A DNA stretch of 64,000 nucleotides from the NCBI GenBank assembly GCA_919902495.1, contig CAKKRC010000072.1, positions 1 through 64,000 on the forward strand, read 5' to 3'. The position numbers and the translations under genes were made by a program. The notes under the pieces are model-generated. The model did no database searches and was not told the origin of the DNA. It saw only the letters and a program-made list of their open reading frames with translations. This document shows positions 1-7,141 of this stretch, piece after piece. Within the stretch, counting starts at the first letter, position 1, and the number at the start of each line of letters is the position of its first letter. Source of the DNA: Nitrospiria bacterium (lineage in GTDB: Bacteria > Nitrospirota > UBA9217).

Positions 1-666
1 AAGTGTCACCCTATTTTCCTTAATTTTGGTATCAGAAACTCCTGGCGTGCACAAAGTATCTCCAACAAACACAGTAATAATATTTTGTCATTGTTGGCGA
101 TTAACGACGTTAGGAGAATTCGCTACAAGATGGAAATCGCTAGGGGAGATTGGGCTGTGATAGAAAACTGCATGTGGGAATTATTGCCTTATGGAAGAGA
201 ATATGATTATTCTGTTCGTTCCGAAATTATGTCAGCTGCCGTAGATGCATCAGATGGCGCAAGATATGGAATTAATGTAGACGCTGTACATGCTATTGTC
301 ACAGTTTTAATGGAATCAATACCAATTTATCATATCTTATATCCATCAAGACGTAAGATCACTAAAAAAGATACGGAATTAATAGAAAGAGCTTTAAATG
401 TAGGCCACGATCTTTTATGGGATGCTTGTCGATATGTTAGAAAGCCTGATGTGACAGAATGCATTATGCGGTTTATACATTTTATTTTGAAATTTTCACA
501 CATCAACAATTTAATTAAAATTAAAAAAGAGACCCTCGTCACCTTAGATGATTGTGAAAAAATATGCGACGAGGAAAAAAATACGCCAATGTTCCCCAAA
601 ATATTTTCTGAAGGTAAGCAGATTATTCGTAAATATCGAGAATTGGCATTAGAACCAATCGAATAG
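1..666 (+). CDS. hypothetical protein, 5' end beyond window edge
   Basis: The reading frame is open from base 1 to the TAG at 664-666, giving 221 visible codons. The first internal start is a TTG at 85 with no clear ribosome site, so the true start probably lies upstream of the window. The product is soluble, Lys/Ile-rich and mostly helical in appearance, with no signal peptide, membrane segment or motif I recognise. The gene is clearly more AT-rich than the GC-rich core genes that follow, which suggests recent acquisition. Two other orphans in the window (44613-45101 and 56114-56719) share this trait. Function unknown. Confidence 0.55.
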   Translation, partial: KCHPIFLNFGIRNSWRAQSISNKHSNNILSLLAINDVRRIRYKMEIARGDWAVIENCMWELLPYGREYDYSVRSEIMSAAVDASDGARYGINVDAVHAIVTVLMESIPIYHILYPSRRKITKKDTELIERALNVGHDLLWDACRYVRKPDVTECIMRFIHFILKFSHINNLIKIKKETLVTLDDCEKICDEEKNTPMFPKIFSEGKQIIRKYRELALEPIE

Positions 667-792
667 GAAATCGAGAACCTCATAGAGTCGGAACCAATAG
701 GGTCGCGTCTTGAACGTTGCATTTGGGCGTGGGGACGAACAGTTGGAAGTGCAAGTTGAGCAAACAGTGGCGGGAATCGAAAGGCAGGTGCC

Positions 793-1008
793 ATGTTTCG
801 ACCGACATACACGATCACCCCGGCGATCCTCGATAATCTCGTAAGGACCGCAGAGGCAAAGGCTCTCATTGACAATGCGCACTTGATCCCGAAGTGGGAG
901 GTGGCGCTTCGCAGGGAGGCCCTGATCAGTAACGCCCATGCCTCCACAGCGATTGAAGGGAACCCGCTTTCCCTTCAACAGGTTTCCGAGCTTGCGAAGG
1001 GGCGGTAA
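793..1008 (+). CDS. Fic protein, N-terminal inhibitory fragment
   Basis: This 71-residue ORF encodes the N-terminus of a Fic-family AMP-transferase. It contains STAIEGN (about residues 52-58), which fits the (S/T)xxxE(G/N) inhibitory motif whose Glu blocks ATP binding in class II Fic proteins. It ends at a TAA (1006-1008). The frame continues unchanged as Ile-Met and then the catalytic core. A TAA to GAA change would restore one uninterrupted protein reading GREIMATRK, a sequence typical of intact relatives from memory. The break is therefore either a point nonsense mutation or a sequencing error. An AGG lies a few bases before the ATG at 793. Confidence 0.7.
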   Translation: MFRPTYTITPAILDNLVRTAEAKALIDNAHLIPKWEVALRREALISNAHASTAIEGNPLSLQQVSELAKGR

Positions 1009-1011
1009 ATT

Positions 1012-1830
1012 ATGGCCACGAGAAAGGCGCAAGCGGAGGTCTTGAATTATCTGAAGGTGCTTGAGAATCTGCCGAAGCTTTCGGAAACGGGCAAGATATC
1101 CGAAAAAGTTATTTTGAAGATACATGGGCTTCTTACAAAAGACGTGCTCGACAATCCCGAGGAGAGCGGGGTCTATAGAAGCAGGCAGGTCGTGATCGGC
1201 AACAGGGTTTCGGGGCCGATCATGTTCAGGCCGCCTATTGCAAAAGCGGTCCCCGGACTGATGAAGAGCTTCGTCGCGTGGTTGAACGGCAAGGAAGCTT
1301 CCAGCGCCAACCCGGTCCTTGTCGCCGGCATAGGTCATTATGAATTTGTGCGGATTCATCCGTTCGTTGACGGCAACGGGAGAACGGCCCGGTCCCTGGC
1401 GAGCCTGGCCCTCTATTTACAGGGCTTCGACACGAAGCGATTTTTTGCGCTTGACGACTATTATGACAGCGACAGGCAATCGTATTACCGGGCGCTTCAG
1501 AGCGTTGACCAGAAAACGCTTGATCTGACGCAATGGCTTGAATATTTCACCTACGGGGTCGCATTGCAGATCGCCAAGGTAAAGGATCGGGTTGTGTCCT
1601 TGAGCCGTGACGCAAAGAGAAAACAGGAACAGGGGCAGATCGCGCTTACGGAACGGCAGATGATAATCGTGGAAAAGATACACGCCGAGGGTCGTATCAC
1701 AAACAGGATTGTTCGGGAGATGTTCAACCTTTCCGATGAAGGCGCTCTTAAAGAAATACGCAAGCTCGAAAAGCTCGGCGTCATAAAACCAGAAGGAAGA
1801 GGGCGAAGCGTTATGTACGTTCTCGCGTGA
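1012..1830 (+). CDS. Fic-family AMP-transferase catalytic core
   Basis: The 272-residue product holds the Fic catalytic motif HPFVDGNGRTAR (about residues 111-122) with catalytic His, phosphate-binding GNGR and the second Arg all present. A C-terminal winged-helix-like segment (about 205-272) starts at the TERQ region and ends in a basic tail. Fic enzymes usually transfer AMP from ATP onto Ser, Thr or Tyr of target proteins. The ORF starts at an ATG three bases after the stop of the fragment carrying the inhibitory helix and in the same frame, so re-initiation could make a core lacking its own inhibitor. Otherwise this is the 3' part of a pseudogene spanning 793-1830. Confidence 0.75.
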   Translation: MATRKAQAEVLNYLKVLENLPKLSETGKISEKVILKIHGLLTKDVLDNPEESGVYRSRQVVIGNRVSGPIMFRPPIAKAVPGLMKSFVAWLNGKEASSANPVLVAGIGHYEFVRIHPFVDGNGRTARSLASLALYLQGFDTKRFFALDDYYDSDRQSYYRALQSVDQKTLDLTQWLEYFTYGVALQIAKVKDRVVSLSRDAKRKQEQGQIALTERQMIIVEKIHAEGRITNRIVREMFNLSDEGALKEIRKLEKLGVIKPEGRGRSVMYVLA

Positions 1831-1831
1831 G

Positions 1832-1867
1832 GTTGGCGATTAAGTTGGCGATTAGGTTGGCGATTAG
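1832..1867 (+). repeat. three tandem 12-bp repeats
   Basis: GTTGGCGATTA(A/G) occurs three times head to tail directly after the fic stop codon. The core TTGGCGATTAA also occurs once at about 91-101. The array lies in the leader of the next small gene. Confidence 0.85.
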
Positions 1868-1895
1868 CCAGACGAATATTCCCTTCAAGTGCGAA

Positions 1896-2105
1896 ATGAC
1901 CCTTGATCTCACACGAATGCTTGAAAGCAAAGAAGCGCTGCGCCGCAAACTCGCCGGCCGCCCCGTGGCGGAGAAACTCGCCATGCTCGACGCGCTGCGC
2001 GAACGCGCGCTTGCGCTCCGCGAGGCAGGCGATCACCTGCGTCATTCCGCCGTGCGCGAGACCCCCGATCAATATCGGACCGGCCAGGACAAGGGTAAAC
2101 GGTGA
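1896..2105 (+). CDS. small helical protein, hypothetical
   Basis: The 69-residue product begins MTLDLTRMLESKEALRRKL and is amphipathic, rich in Leu, Arg, Ala and Glu. It resembles short conserved proteins of the pattern LRRxLAxxPxxEKLxxLxxLRER that often sit beside toxin-like genes; that similarity is from memory. The ATG at 1896 is preferred because the upstream in-frame extension to 1827 only translates the 12-bp repeat array. It overlaps the longest upstream extension of the next gene but not its likely start. No function can be assigned. Confidence 0.5.
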   Translation: MTLDLTRMLESKEALRRKLAGRPVAEKLAMLDALRERALALREAGDHLRHSAVRETPDQYRTGQDKGKR

Positions 2106-2155
2106 AGCTTCCCGCAGCAAGCTGCAGGGAATCTTCAATACTAAATAGGCGAAAG

Positions 2156-3106
2156 ATGAGTACTTGCAGGAAAAAAATAACCGCGGACCATGTCATAAAG
2201 GATTATCGCGAGCTCGAACGAAAACTGGGGAGACAACCCACATGTGTGGAATACGCAAAAAAATACCACAGCATTTCTTCGCTCGTGCCTGTTTTTGGAA
2301 GACCGGGATGGAGAAAACTCCTTGAAACCGTCGGCGCGAAACCCCGCCCGCGCAGGTTTTCACGAGAGTCGGTCAAAGACTGCTACAGACGCCTGACAGC
2401 CGAACTGGGAAGGGTCCCCGACAGAAAAGAATATATAGAGAAGTGCTGCAGCTGTACGACACTGAGCATTTTGTTCGAGGGCAGCGGCTGGAGCAACCTG
2501 CTTAGATCCGTCGGAGATTCCAGCTGGCCGCGAACATACAAGCTGAAAGGCCCGTCAAAGACCTCGATGCTGAGCGCATTTCGTTCTGCAAGCACACAGC
2601 TGGGAAAAGCGCCGAATTTAGCGCAGTATCAAAAGCTCTCCGGCTACACCCTCAAGGACATCAGATACCGTTTCGGCGAGAATGCATGGCAAGAGTTCTT
2701 AAAGCGCTCAAAGATTCCAGCGAGGACAAACCCGTCGTCTTTGACCGCGAAGCACCTGATCCAGGACTTTCTCAAGCTCCAGCAAGCATTCGGCCGGCGT
2801 CCGAGCATCAACGAATATTCAACCCGCTGCCACACGCCGAAAGTCCTGGACAGGGTATTCGGCAAACCGGGATGGAAAAACATGATTTCCGCCGTCGGCG
2901 CCAAGGCGCTTCCGAAGAACATTATCTCGGCCTCCCATCTGGTGGACGATTATATCGAACTCCACAGACGTCTTGGGAAAAAGCCGGTATTTGAGGAATT
3001 CAGGCGAATGCAGAGGCATTCCCTTAACGTGCTTGATCGCGCATTCGGCAAGCCCGGTTGGAGCAACTTAACGATCGCGGCGCAAAGGAAAATGCGGAAT
3101 CTTTAA
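2156..3106 (+). CDS. protein of five homing-endonuclease-associated repeats
   Basis: The 316-residue product is almost entirely five repeats of about 55 residues. Each follows the pattern hhxDYxxLxxxLGRxPxxxEY...LxxxFGxPGWxxLLxxVGAK. Good examples are DYRELERKLGRQP, CYRRLTAELGRVP, DFLKLQQAFGRRP and DYIELHRRLGKKP, each followed by an FGKPGW-like turn. This matches the homing endonuclease associated repeat (HNH_repeat type), a presumed DNA-binding helical unit. No HNH, GIY-YIG or other nuclease domain is present. Start chosen at the ATG at 2156, preceded by AGGCGAA; an upstream extension to 2102 lacks these features. It may be a DNA-binding remnant of a mobile intron or an independent regulator. 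Confidence 0.7.
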   Translation: MSTCRKKITADHVIKDYRELERKLGRQPTCVEYAKKYHSISSLVPVFGRPGWRKLLETVGAKPRPRRFSRESVKDCYRRLTAELGRVPDRKEYIEKCCSCTTLSILFEGSGWSNLLRSVGDSSWPRTYKLKGPSKTSMLSAFRSASTQLGKAPNLAQYQKLSGYTLKDIRYRFGENAWQEFLKRSKIPARTNPSSLTAKHLIQDFLKLQQAFGRRPSINEYSTRCHTPKVLDRVFGKPGWKNMISAVGAKALPKNIISASHLVDDYIELHRRLGKKPVFEEFRRMQRHSLNVLDRAFGKPGWSNLTIAAQRKMRNL

Positions 3107-3140
3107 TCCTTATCTGTCTCAGTCAGGGAGGCACGGGAGC

Positions 3141-3740
3141 ATGATCATGAGCATACAGGTCCGCATCTTTTCCGATTACATCTGACCGTACTGCTACATC
3201 GGCATGGGCCTTGTCGACAAGCTGAAGCAGGAATTCGACCTCCACGTGGAATGGATGGGATTCGAGATCCATCCCGAGACGCCGCCGGAGGGCATCCCTC
3301 TCGTGAAGATGTTTCCCCGAGCTGACGTTGCCGCCATGACCGGTAGCCTGAACAGCATGGGCGCGCCCTTCGGCCTCACTTTCCGGAAGATCGTGAACAT
3401 TGCCAACTCGCGCATGTCCCTTGAGGCCGGCGAATTCGCGAAGGCGCAGGGCAGGTTCGAGCAGTTCCATCACGCGGTCTTTCAGGCCTACTTCTCGCAT
3501 GGCAAGGACATCGGGCACATCGAAGTGTTGAAGCAGATCGGCAAGGAAGCCGGCCTGGATGCAGATGCCCTGGGAACGGCCCTGCGGACAGGAACATACC
3601 GGCGTGTCCTGGAAGAGGCAAAAGAAGACGCTGCGCGTATCGGCATCACCGCAGCTCCGACCTTCATTTTAAACGGGAAGGACCGCATCGTGGGCGCCCA
3701 ATCCCTGGAAGTGTTCCGGGAACGCTTGAGGTCGTTGTAA
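3141..3740 (+). CDS. FrnE/DsbA-like oxidoreductase, probable selenoprotein (UGA at 3183-3185)
   Basis: Read through one in-frame TGA, this is a full-length 199-residue DsbA/FrnE thioredoxin-fold protein. The start is RIFSDYI-U-PYCYIG, where FrnE-type proteins have CPYC, so TGA (codon 15) takes the place of the first active-site Cys. Cys18 and the cis-Pro loop AAPTF near the C-terminus are intact, as is the family ending GAQSLEVF. GGGAG precedes the ATG at 3141. Starting at the later ATG (3204) would delete strand beta-1 and the active site. A possible SECIS hairpin follows the TGA (separate entry). Likely role: a thiol-disulfide or redox reaction with a selenenyl active site. The needed selA, selB and selC genes are not in this window. 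A nonsense mutation is the alternative. Confidence 0.75.
3191..3224 (+). promoter_or_regulatory. candidate bacterial SECIS hairpin, first selenoprotein gene
   Basis: Six bases after the TGA, CTGCT (3191-3195) can pair with AGCTG (3220-3224), with one U-U mismatch. TCGGC (3199-3203) pairs with GTCGA (3213-3217), leaving an apical loop of about nine bases. A GU lies at the loop-closing positions. Folding was done by eye and is weaker than the hairpin in the second selenoprotein gene. Confidence 0.35.
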
Positions 3741-3893
3741 GGAGGCCCCCCGGGTGCCCTTTCCATGGCCATCTCGTCCTGCGTCTCCGCTTTCCGGTAA
3801 CCGCGTACTCCAGACCGGCCAGTTTCACGACCTGGGTCACGCGCTCCGTCATCAGGCGGCGTGTTATATCATGCTGTGTCAGGAGGAAGGCAT

Positions 3894-5483
3894 ATGGACC
3901 ATAGCACAATGAGCGATTATATGGCGCATGGATTTTGCTTCTTATGGCACCCGCGCCTGGTCATGCTGCACGTCGTGTCCGACATCCTCACCGGCATCGC
4001 CTATATATCGATCCCGCTCGCCATGGGGTATTTCTTGTTCAAGCGGCGCGACCTGCCATTTCCGTACATCTTCTGGATCTTTGCTTTGTTCATTTTTTCC
4101 TGCGGCCTGACGCATCTGTCCGCCGCGTATACGGTCTATGTGCCGAGCTACTGGGAGGAAGGATTCCTGAAGGCGTTCACCGCCCTGATATCGATCGTTG
4201 CCGCCGTCATGCTCATTCCCATGATACCGAAGGCGCTGAGCTTGCCGAGCCTGACGAACGCCCTGGAAGACATCAAGCGGCTCAACAGCGAACTGGAAGA
4301 GCAACTGGAGGAAGTGCGGAAAAAGGACTCCGCGCTCCGCCAGTCGCAGAAGATGGAATCGATCGGCACGCTCGCCGGCGGCATCGCCCATGACTTCAAC
4401 AACATCCTTTCCACCGTCATCGGATACGGAAACCTCGTCCTCATGCAGCCGGAAACGACGACCCCTGTGCGGCAGAACGTGACCGCCATGCTTGAGGCAG
4501 CGGACCGGGCGGCGAATCTAACGGCGGACCTTCTCCTCTTCAGCAGGAAGCAGCTCAGCGTCCGAAAGCCTGTTGACCTGAACACGATCATCGGCAAGGT
4601 GGAAAAGTTCCTGAAGCGGGTCATCGGCGAGGATATCGAGTGCAAGACCGTCCTTCATGACCGGCCGCTTATGGTCCTCGCGGATGCCCATCAGATCGAG
4701 CAGGTGTTGATGAATTTCGCGACGAACGCGCGGGACGCCATGCCGACCGGGGGCGCCTTTACCGTTGCCGCCGAACAGGTCACGCTCGATGACGCGTTCA
4801 TAACCGCGCACGGATTCGGGAAACCCGGGCCCTACGCGCTGATAACGGTGTCCGATACCGGCATGGGAATGGATGACGGGGCACGGCAGAGGATCTTCGA
4901 TCCCTTCTTCACGACGAAAGAAGTGGGAAAAGGCACCGGACTGGGAATGGCGGTCGTGTACGGCATCGTCAAACAGCATGAAGGCGATATCAACGTGTAC
5001 AGTGAGGCCGGCAAGGGAACAACGTTCAAGATCTACCTGCCGCTGACCTCGGAGACCGTCAGTGAAGCGCAAACAACGCCGGTCGAGACTCGTCCCGTGA
5101 AGGGCACGGAAACCATACTGCTGGCGGAAGACGACCAGGCTCTCAGAAAACTGATGCAGCTCGTGCTGGAGGATTTCGGTTATACGGTGATCACGGCGGT
5201 TGACGGTGAGGATGCGGTGAACAAGTTCCGGGCGAACAGCGACAAGATCCAGCTTCTGGTATTCGATATGATCATGCCAAAGAAGAACGGGAAAGAGGCA
5301 TACGATGAGATCCGGAAGATCACGCCTGACATCCGGGTCATATTCTCGAGCGGCTATGCCCCGGACGTCGTCCGGCAGCGGGCCCTGGTCGACGAGCAGG
5401 TAACGGTGGTCTACAAGCCCGTTCCCCCGTCAGACCTCCTGCGGATCGTGAGAACCGTGCTGGATGGCGGCAAGAAGGGATAA
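3894..5483 (+). CDS. ETR1-like ethylene-binding hybrid histidine kinase
   Basis: The 529-residue protein has three membrane helices (about residues 22-46, 57-78 and 92-112) that match the ethylene-binding domain of plant ETR1 and Synechocystis Etr1. Asp30, Tyr37, Ile40, Pro41, Ile67, Cys70 and His74 correspond at a constant offset of +5 to the ETR1 residues Asp25, Tyr32, Ile35, Pro36, Ile62, Cys65 and His69. Cys70 and His74 in CGLTH would ligate Cu(I). A coiled coil (120-150), HisKA H-box with His166 (GGIAHDFNN), HATPase_c and a C-terminal receiver with Asp458 follow. The ATG at 3894 has AGGAGG upstream. The domain makes copper-dependent ethylene sensing plausible; the ligand is inferred. Confidence 0.85.
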   Translation: MDHSTMSDYMAHGFCFLWHPRLVMLHVVSDILTGIAYISIPLAMGYFLFKRRDLPFPYIFWIFALFIFSCGLTHLSAAYTVYVPSYWEEGFLKAFTALISIVAAVMLIPMIPKALSLPSLTNALEDIKRLNSELEEQLEEVRKKDSALRQSQKMESIGTLAGGIAHDFNNILSTVIGYGNLVLMQPETTTPVRQNVTAMLEAADRAANLTADLLLFSRKQLSVRKPVDLNTIIGKVEKFLKRVIGEDIECKTVLHDRPLMVLADAHQIEQVLMNFATNARDAMPTGGAFTVAAEQVTLDDAFITAHGFGKPGPYALITVSDTGMGMDDGARQRIFDPFFTTKEVGKGTGLGMAVVYGIVKQHEGDINVYSEAGKGTTFKIYLPLTSETVSEAQTTPVETRPVKGTETILLAEDDQALRKLMQLVLEDFGYTVITAVDGEDAVNKFRANSDKIQLLVFDMIMPKKNGKEAYDEIRKITPDIRVIFSSGYAPDVVRQRALVDEQVTVVYKPVPPSDLLRIVRTVLDGGKKG

Positions 5484-5627
5484 TTATGTACTTCCGGCCG
5501 GCGTAAATAATATGCCAAACCACTGGTCATACACGGATTATCTCCCTATCTCCCCCGCCCGCAGGGATGATATACATCATATCGTCTGCCCGCCAAACTG
5601 GGGTACCATGAACACAGAGGTCACCCC

Positions 5628-5783
5628 ATGCTTACCTGCCCGATATGCGAGAACGAGCTGAAGGACCGTACTGCCGACTGTTGGAAATGCCGATGCGGGG
5701 AAAATATCCCCTTTGGCTTTGAGCGGGATGACGACGAGAACTGTGAGGCCTGCCCGATACGCGACTGTCCGCGGCGAAAGTGA
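5628..5783 (+). CDS. 51-residue cysteine-rich zinc-ribbon-like protein
   Basis: A short ORF begins MLTCPICENELKD and ends in RDCPRRK. It carries eight Cys in CPIC, CWKCRC, CEAC and DC arrangements, suggesting one or two zinc or iron-sulfur binding knuckles. AGAGG lies seven bases before the ATG at 5628. It faces the convergent gene at 5861-6181, with a hairpin between them. The size is consistent with small Cys-rich accessory proteins found beside metalloenzyme or redox genes, but I do not recognise a named family. Confidence 0.55.
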   Translation: MLTCPICENELKDRTADCWKCRCGENIPFGFERDDDENCEACPIRDCPRRK

Positions 5784-5793
5784 CCACCAGGCC

Positions 5794-5829
5794 CACAAAG
5801 GCCGCAGGACAAAACATAATCCTACGGCC
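5794..5829 (-). terminator. hairpin between convergent genes
   Basis: GGCCGCAGGA (5800-5809) pairs with TCCTACGGCC (5820-5829), with one wobble. On the minus strand it is followed by TTTGTG, a weak U-tract, so it probably ends the 5861-6181 transcript. Confidence 0.45.
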
Positions 5830-5860
5830 AGGAACATGTACTGGTTATTGATCAGCTGAT

Positions 5861-6181
5861 CTATCCGCCGAGATATCCGCTGGAAATATCACGCCCCGCA
5901 GCCGTTTCCGGCAGACTAACAGAAACGACGCTCTGCACATCGTCTCCGAGCCCTTTCCAATCAAATGGGCATGCTGTCGTCAGGATCTGGAGTTTCCAGT
6001 CCATGAAATCGGCAAGCTCTACAAGGTGGCGGTCATGGACCCTGAACAGCTCGGTATCCTTTCCGTAGGTCTTTCCCAGCATCTCCCGCAGCTCATGGAC
6101 ACCCTGTATCATGTAGGCAAGCTCTCCCAACACTTCATCGCAATAGGCGTTCTTCTGTATGTCTTTTACGGTCCCCATCAT
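5861..6181 (-). CDS. conserved hypothetical protein, 106 residues
   Basis: The product begins MMGTVKDIQKNAYCDEVLGELAYMI and looks helical and soluble. It has a single early Cys, an HDRHLVELADFMDWK segment and a Gly/Ser tail. The start was placed at the double ATG at 6176-6181 because AAGGAGG lies just upstream. The longer in-frame extension to 6259 has no ribosome site and codes for a low-complexity stretch. No catalytic motif recognised. It is monocistronic, ending toward the hairpin at 5800-5829. Confidence 0.55.
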   Translation of the reverse strand: MMGTVKDIQKNAYCDEVLGELAYMIQGVHELREMLGKTYGKDTELFRVHDRHLVELADFMDWKLQILTTACPFDWKGLGDDVQSVVSVSLPETAAGRDISSGYLGG

Positions 6182-6436
6182 ACCCTCCTTGAACCGAACC
6201 CCTGTCCAGGATACAGCTTTCCCGGCCCCGATGACAGGCTTATACAGGATTATTATCATCCCGTATGTTTATACTATACCACGTATTTCGATGAACGGTG
6301 AATATATTTTTAAGGAGCAGGGATATGCACGGCAAACCTCGACGTTCAATCAGTGATAGCCCTTGAACTGACACACCGATTATGCAATACTCAAACAGGT
6401 AGGGGGAGCGATATCCGGTCCTTACGGAACCCAATA

Positions 6437-7141
6437 ATGCCCGAACACCAGCTCATACTCCTGTTCGTCAAGGCCCCGATCAGGGGTCAGGTAAAATCCC
6501 GCCTGGCCGCTGTTCTGGGGCAGGATGCCGCGCTCGAGCTGTACCGGAACTTTGTTCTCGATATCCTTTCATCGATCGAAACAAGCGGAATTCCGTTCAG
6601 GATCTGCTATCATCCACCCGACAGCGGGGAAACCGTGAGAAACTGGCTCGGCGGTCATCTTCAGTACATGCTGCAGGAAGGCGATAACATCGGCGAAAGG
6701 ATGGAACGGGCTTTCCTGCGCGCCTTTTCGGAAGGTGCGACCCGGGCGGTCCTGATCGGCAGCGACATCCCGGACCTGCCCCCTGCCCTGCTCCAAGACG
6801 CGGTTGGACGGCTCGATCGGACCGGTGCGGTCATCGGCCCGGCAGAGGACGGAGGGTATTACCTCATCGGCTTCCGAAGCGACGCTTTCCTGCCTGAAAT
6901 TTTCCAGGGGCCGGAATGGAGCTCCGACACCGTGTTCAGGACGACCTTGCAGATCTTTGCGCGGGCGCATCAACAGGTCTCGTTGCTCACCCCGTGGAGG
7001 GACGTGGACACGGTCGAAGATCTGCATGACCTCATGAACCGGAACAGGAGCGGCCGTTTCATCTCAAGCAGGACCATGAACTATCTCTCCTCCCTCAAGG
7101 GAAGCATGAAATCAACGGAGGTTTCTGATGCCGCGGTATGA
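6437..7141 (+). CDS. DUF2064 / TIGR04282-type glycosyltransferase-like protein
   Basis: The 234-residue product shows the nucleotidyl/glycosyl-transferase-A pattern of the DUF2064 family. It has an N-terminal LILLFVKAPIRGQVKSRLA (KAP..G.VKTRL signature), a central IGSDIPDLPP (D-x-P metal-binding turn) and GPAEDGGYYLIG. The family is often labelled arsenosugar-biosynthesis or CofC-like glycosyltransferase, but substrates are mostly unproven. The start at the ATG 6437 fits the family N-terminus; an upstream extension to 6353 does not. It overlaps the next gene by 14 bases, so the two are probably co-translated. Confidence 0.8.
   Translation: MPEHQLILLFVKAPIRGQVKSRLAAVLGQDAALELYRNFVLDILSSIETSGIPFRICYHPPDSGETVRNWLGGHLQYMLQEGDNIGERMERAFLRAFSEGATRAVLIGSDIPDLPPALLQDAVGRLDRTGAVIGPAEDGGYYLIGFRSDAFLPEIFQGPEWSSDTVFRTTLQIFARAHQQVSLLTPWRDVDTVEDLHDLMNRNRSGRFISSRTMNYLSSLKGSMKSTEVSDAAV

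Noticed and set aside
3861-3893. Start of the ETR1-like kinase at 3861
   Set aside because: The ATG at 3894 has AGGAGG upstream and aligns with the family start.
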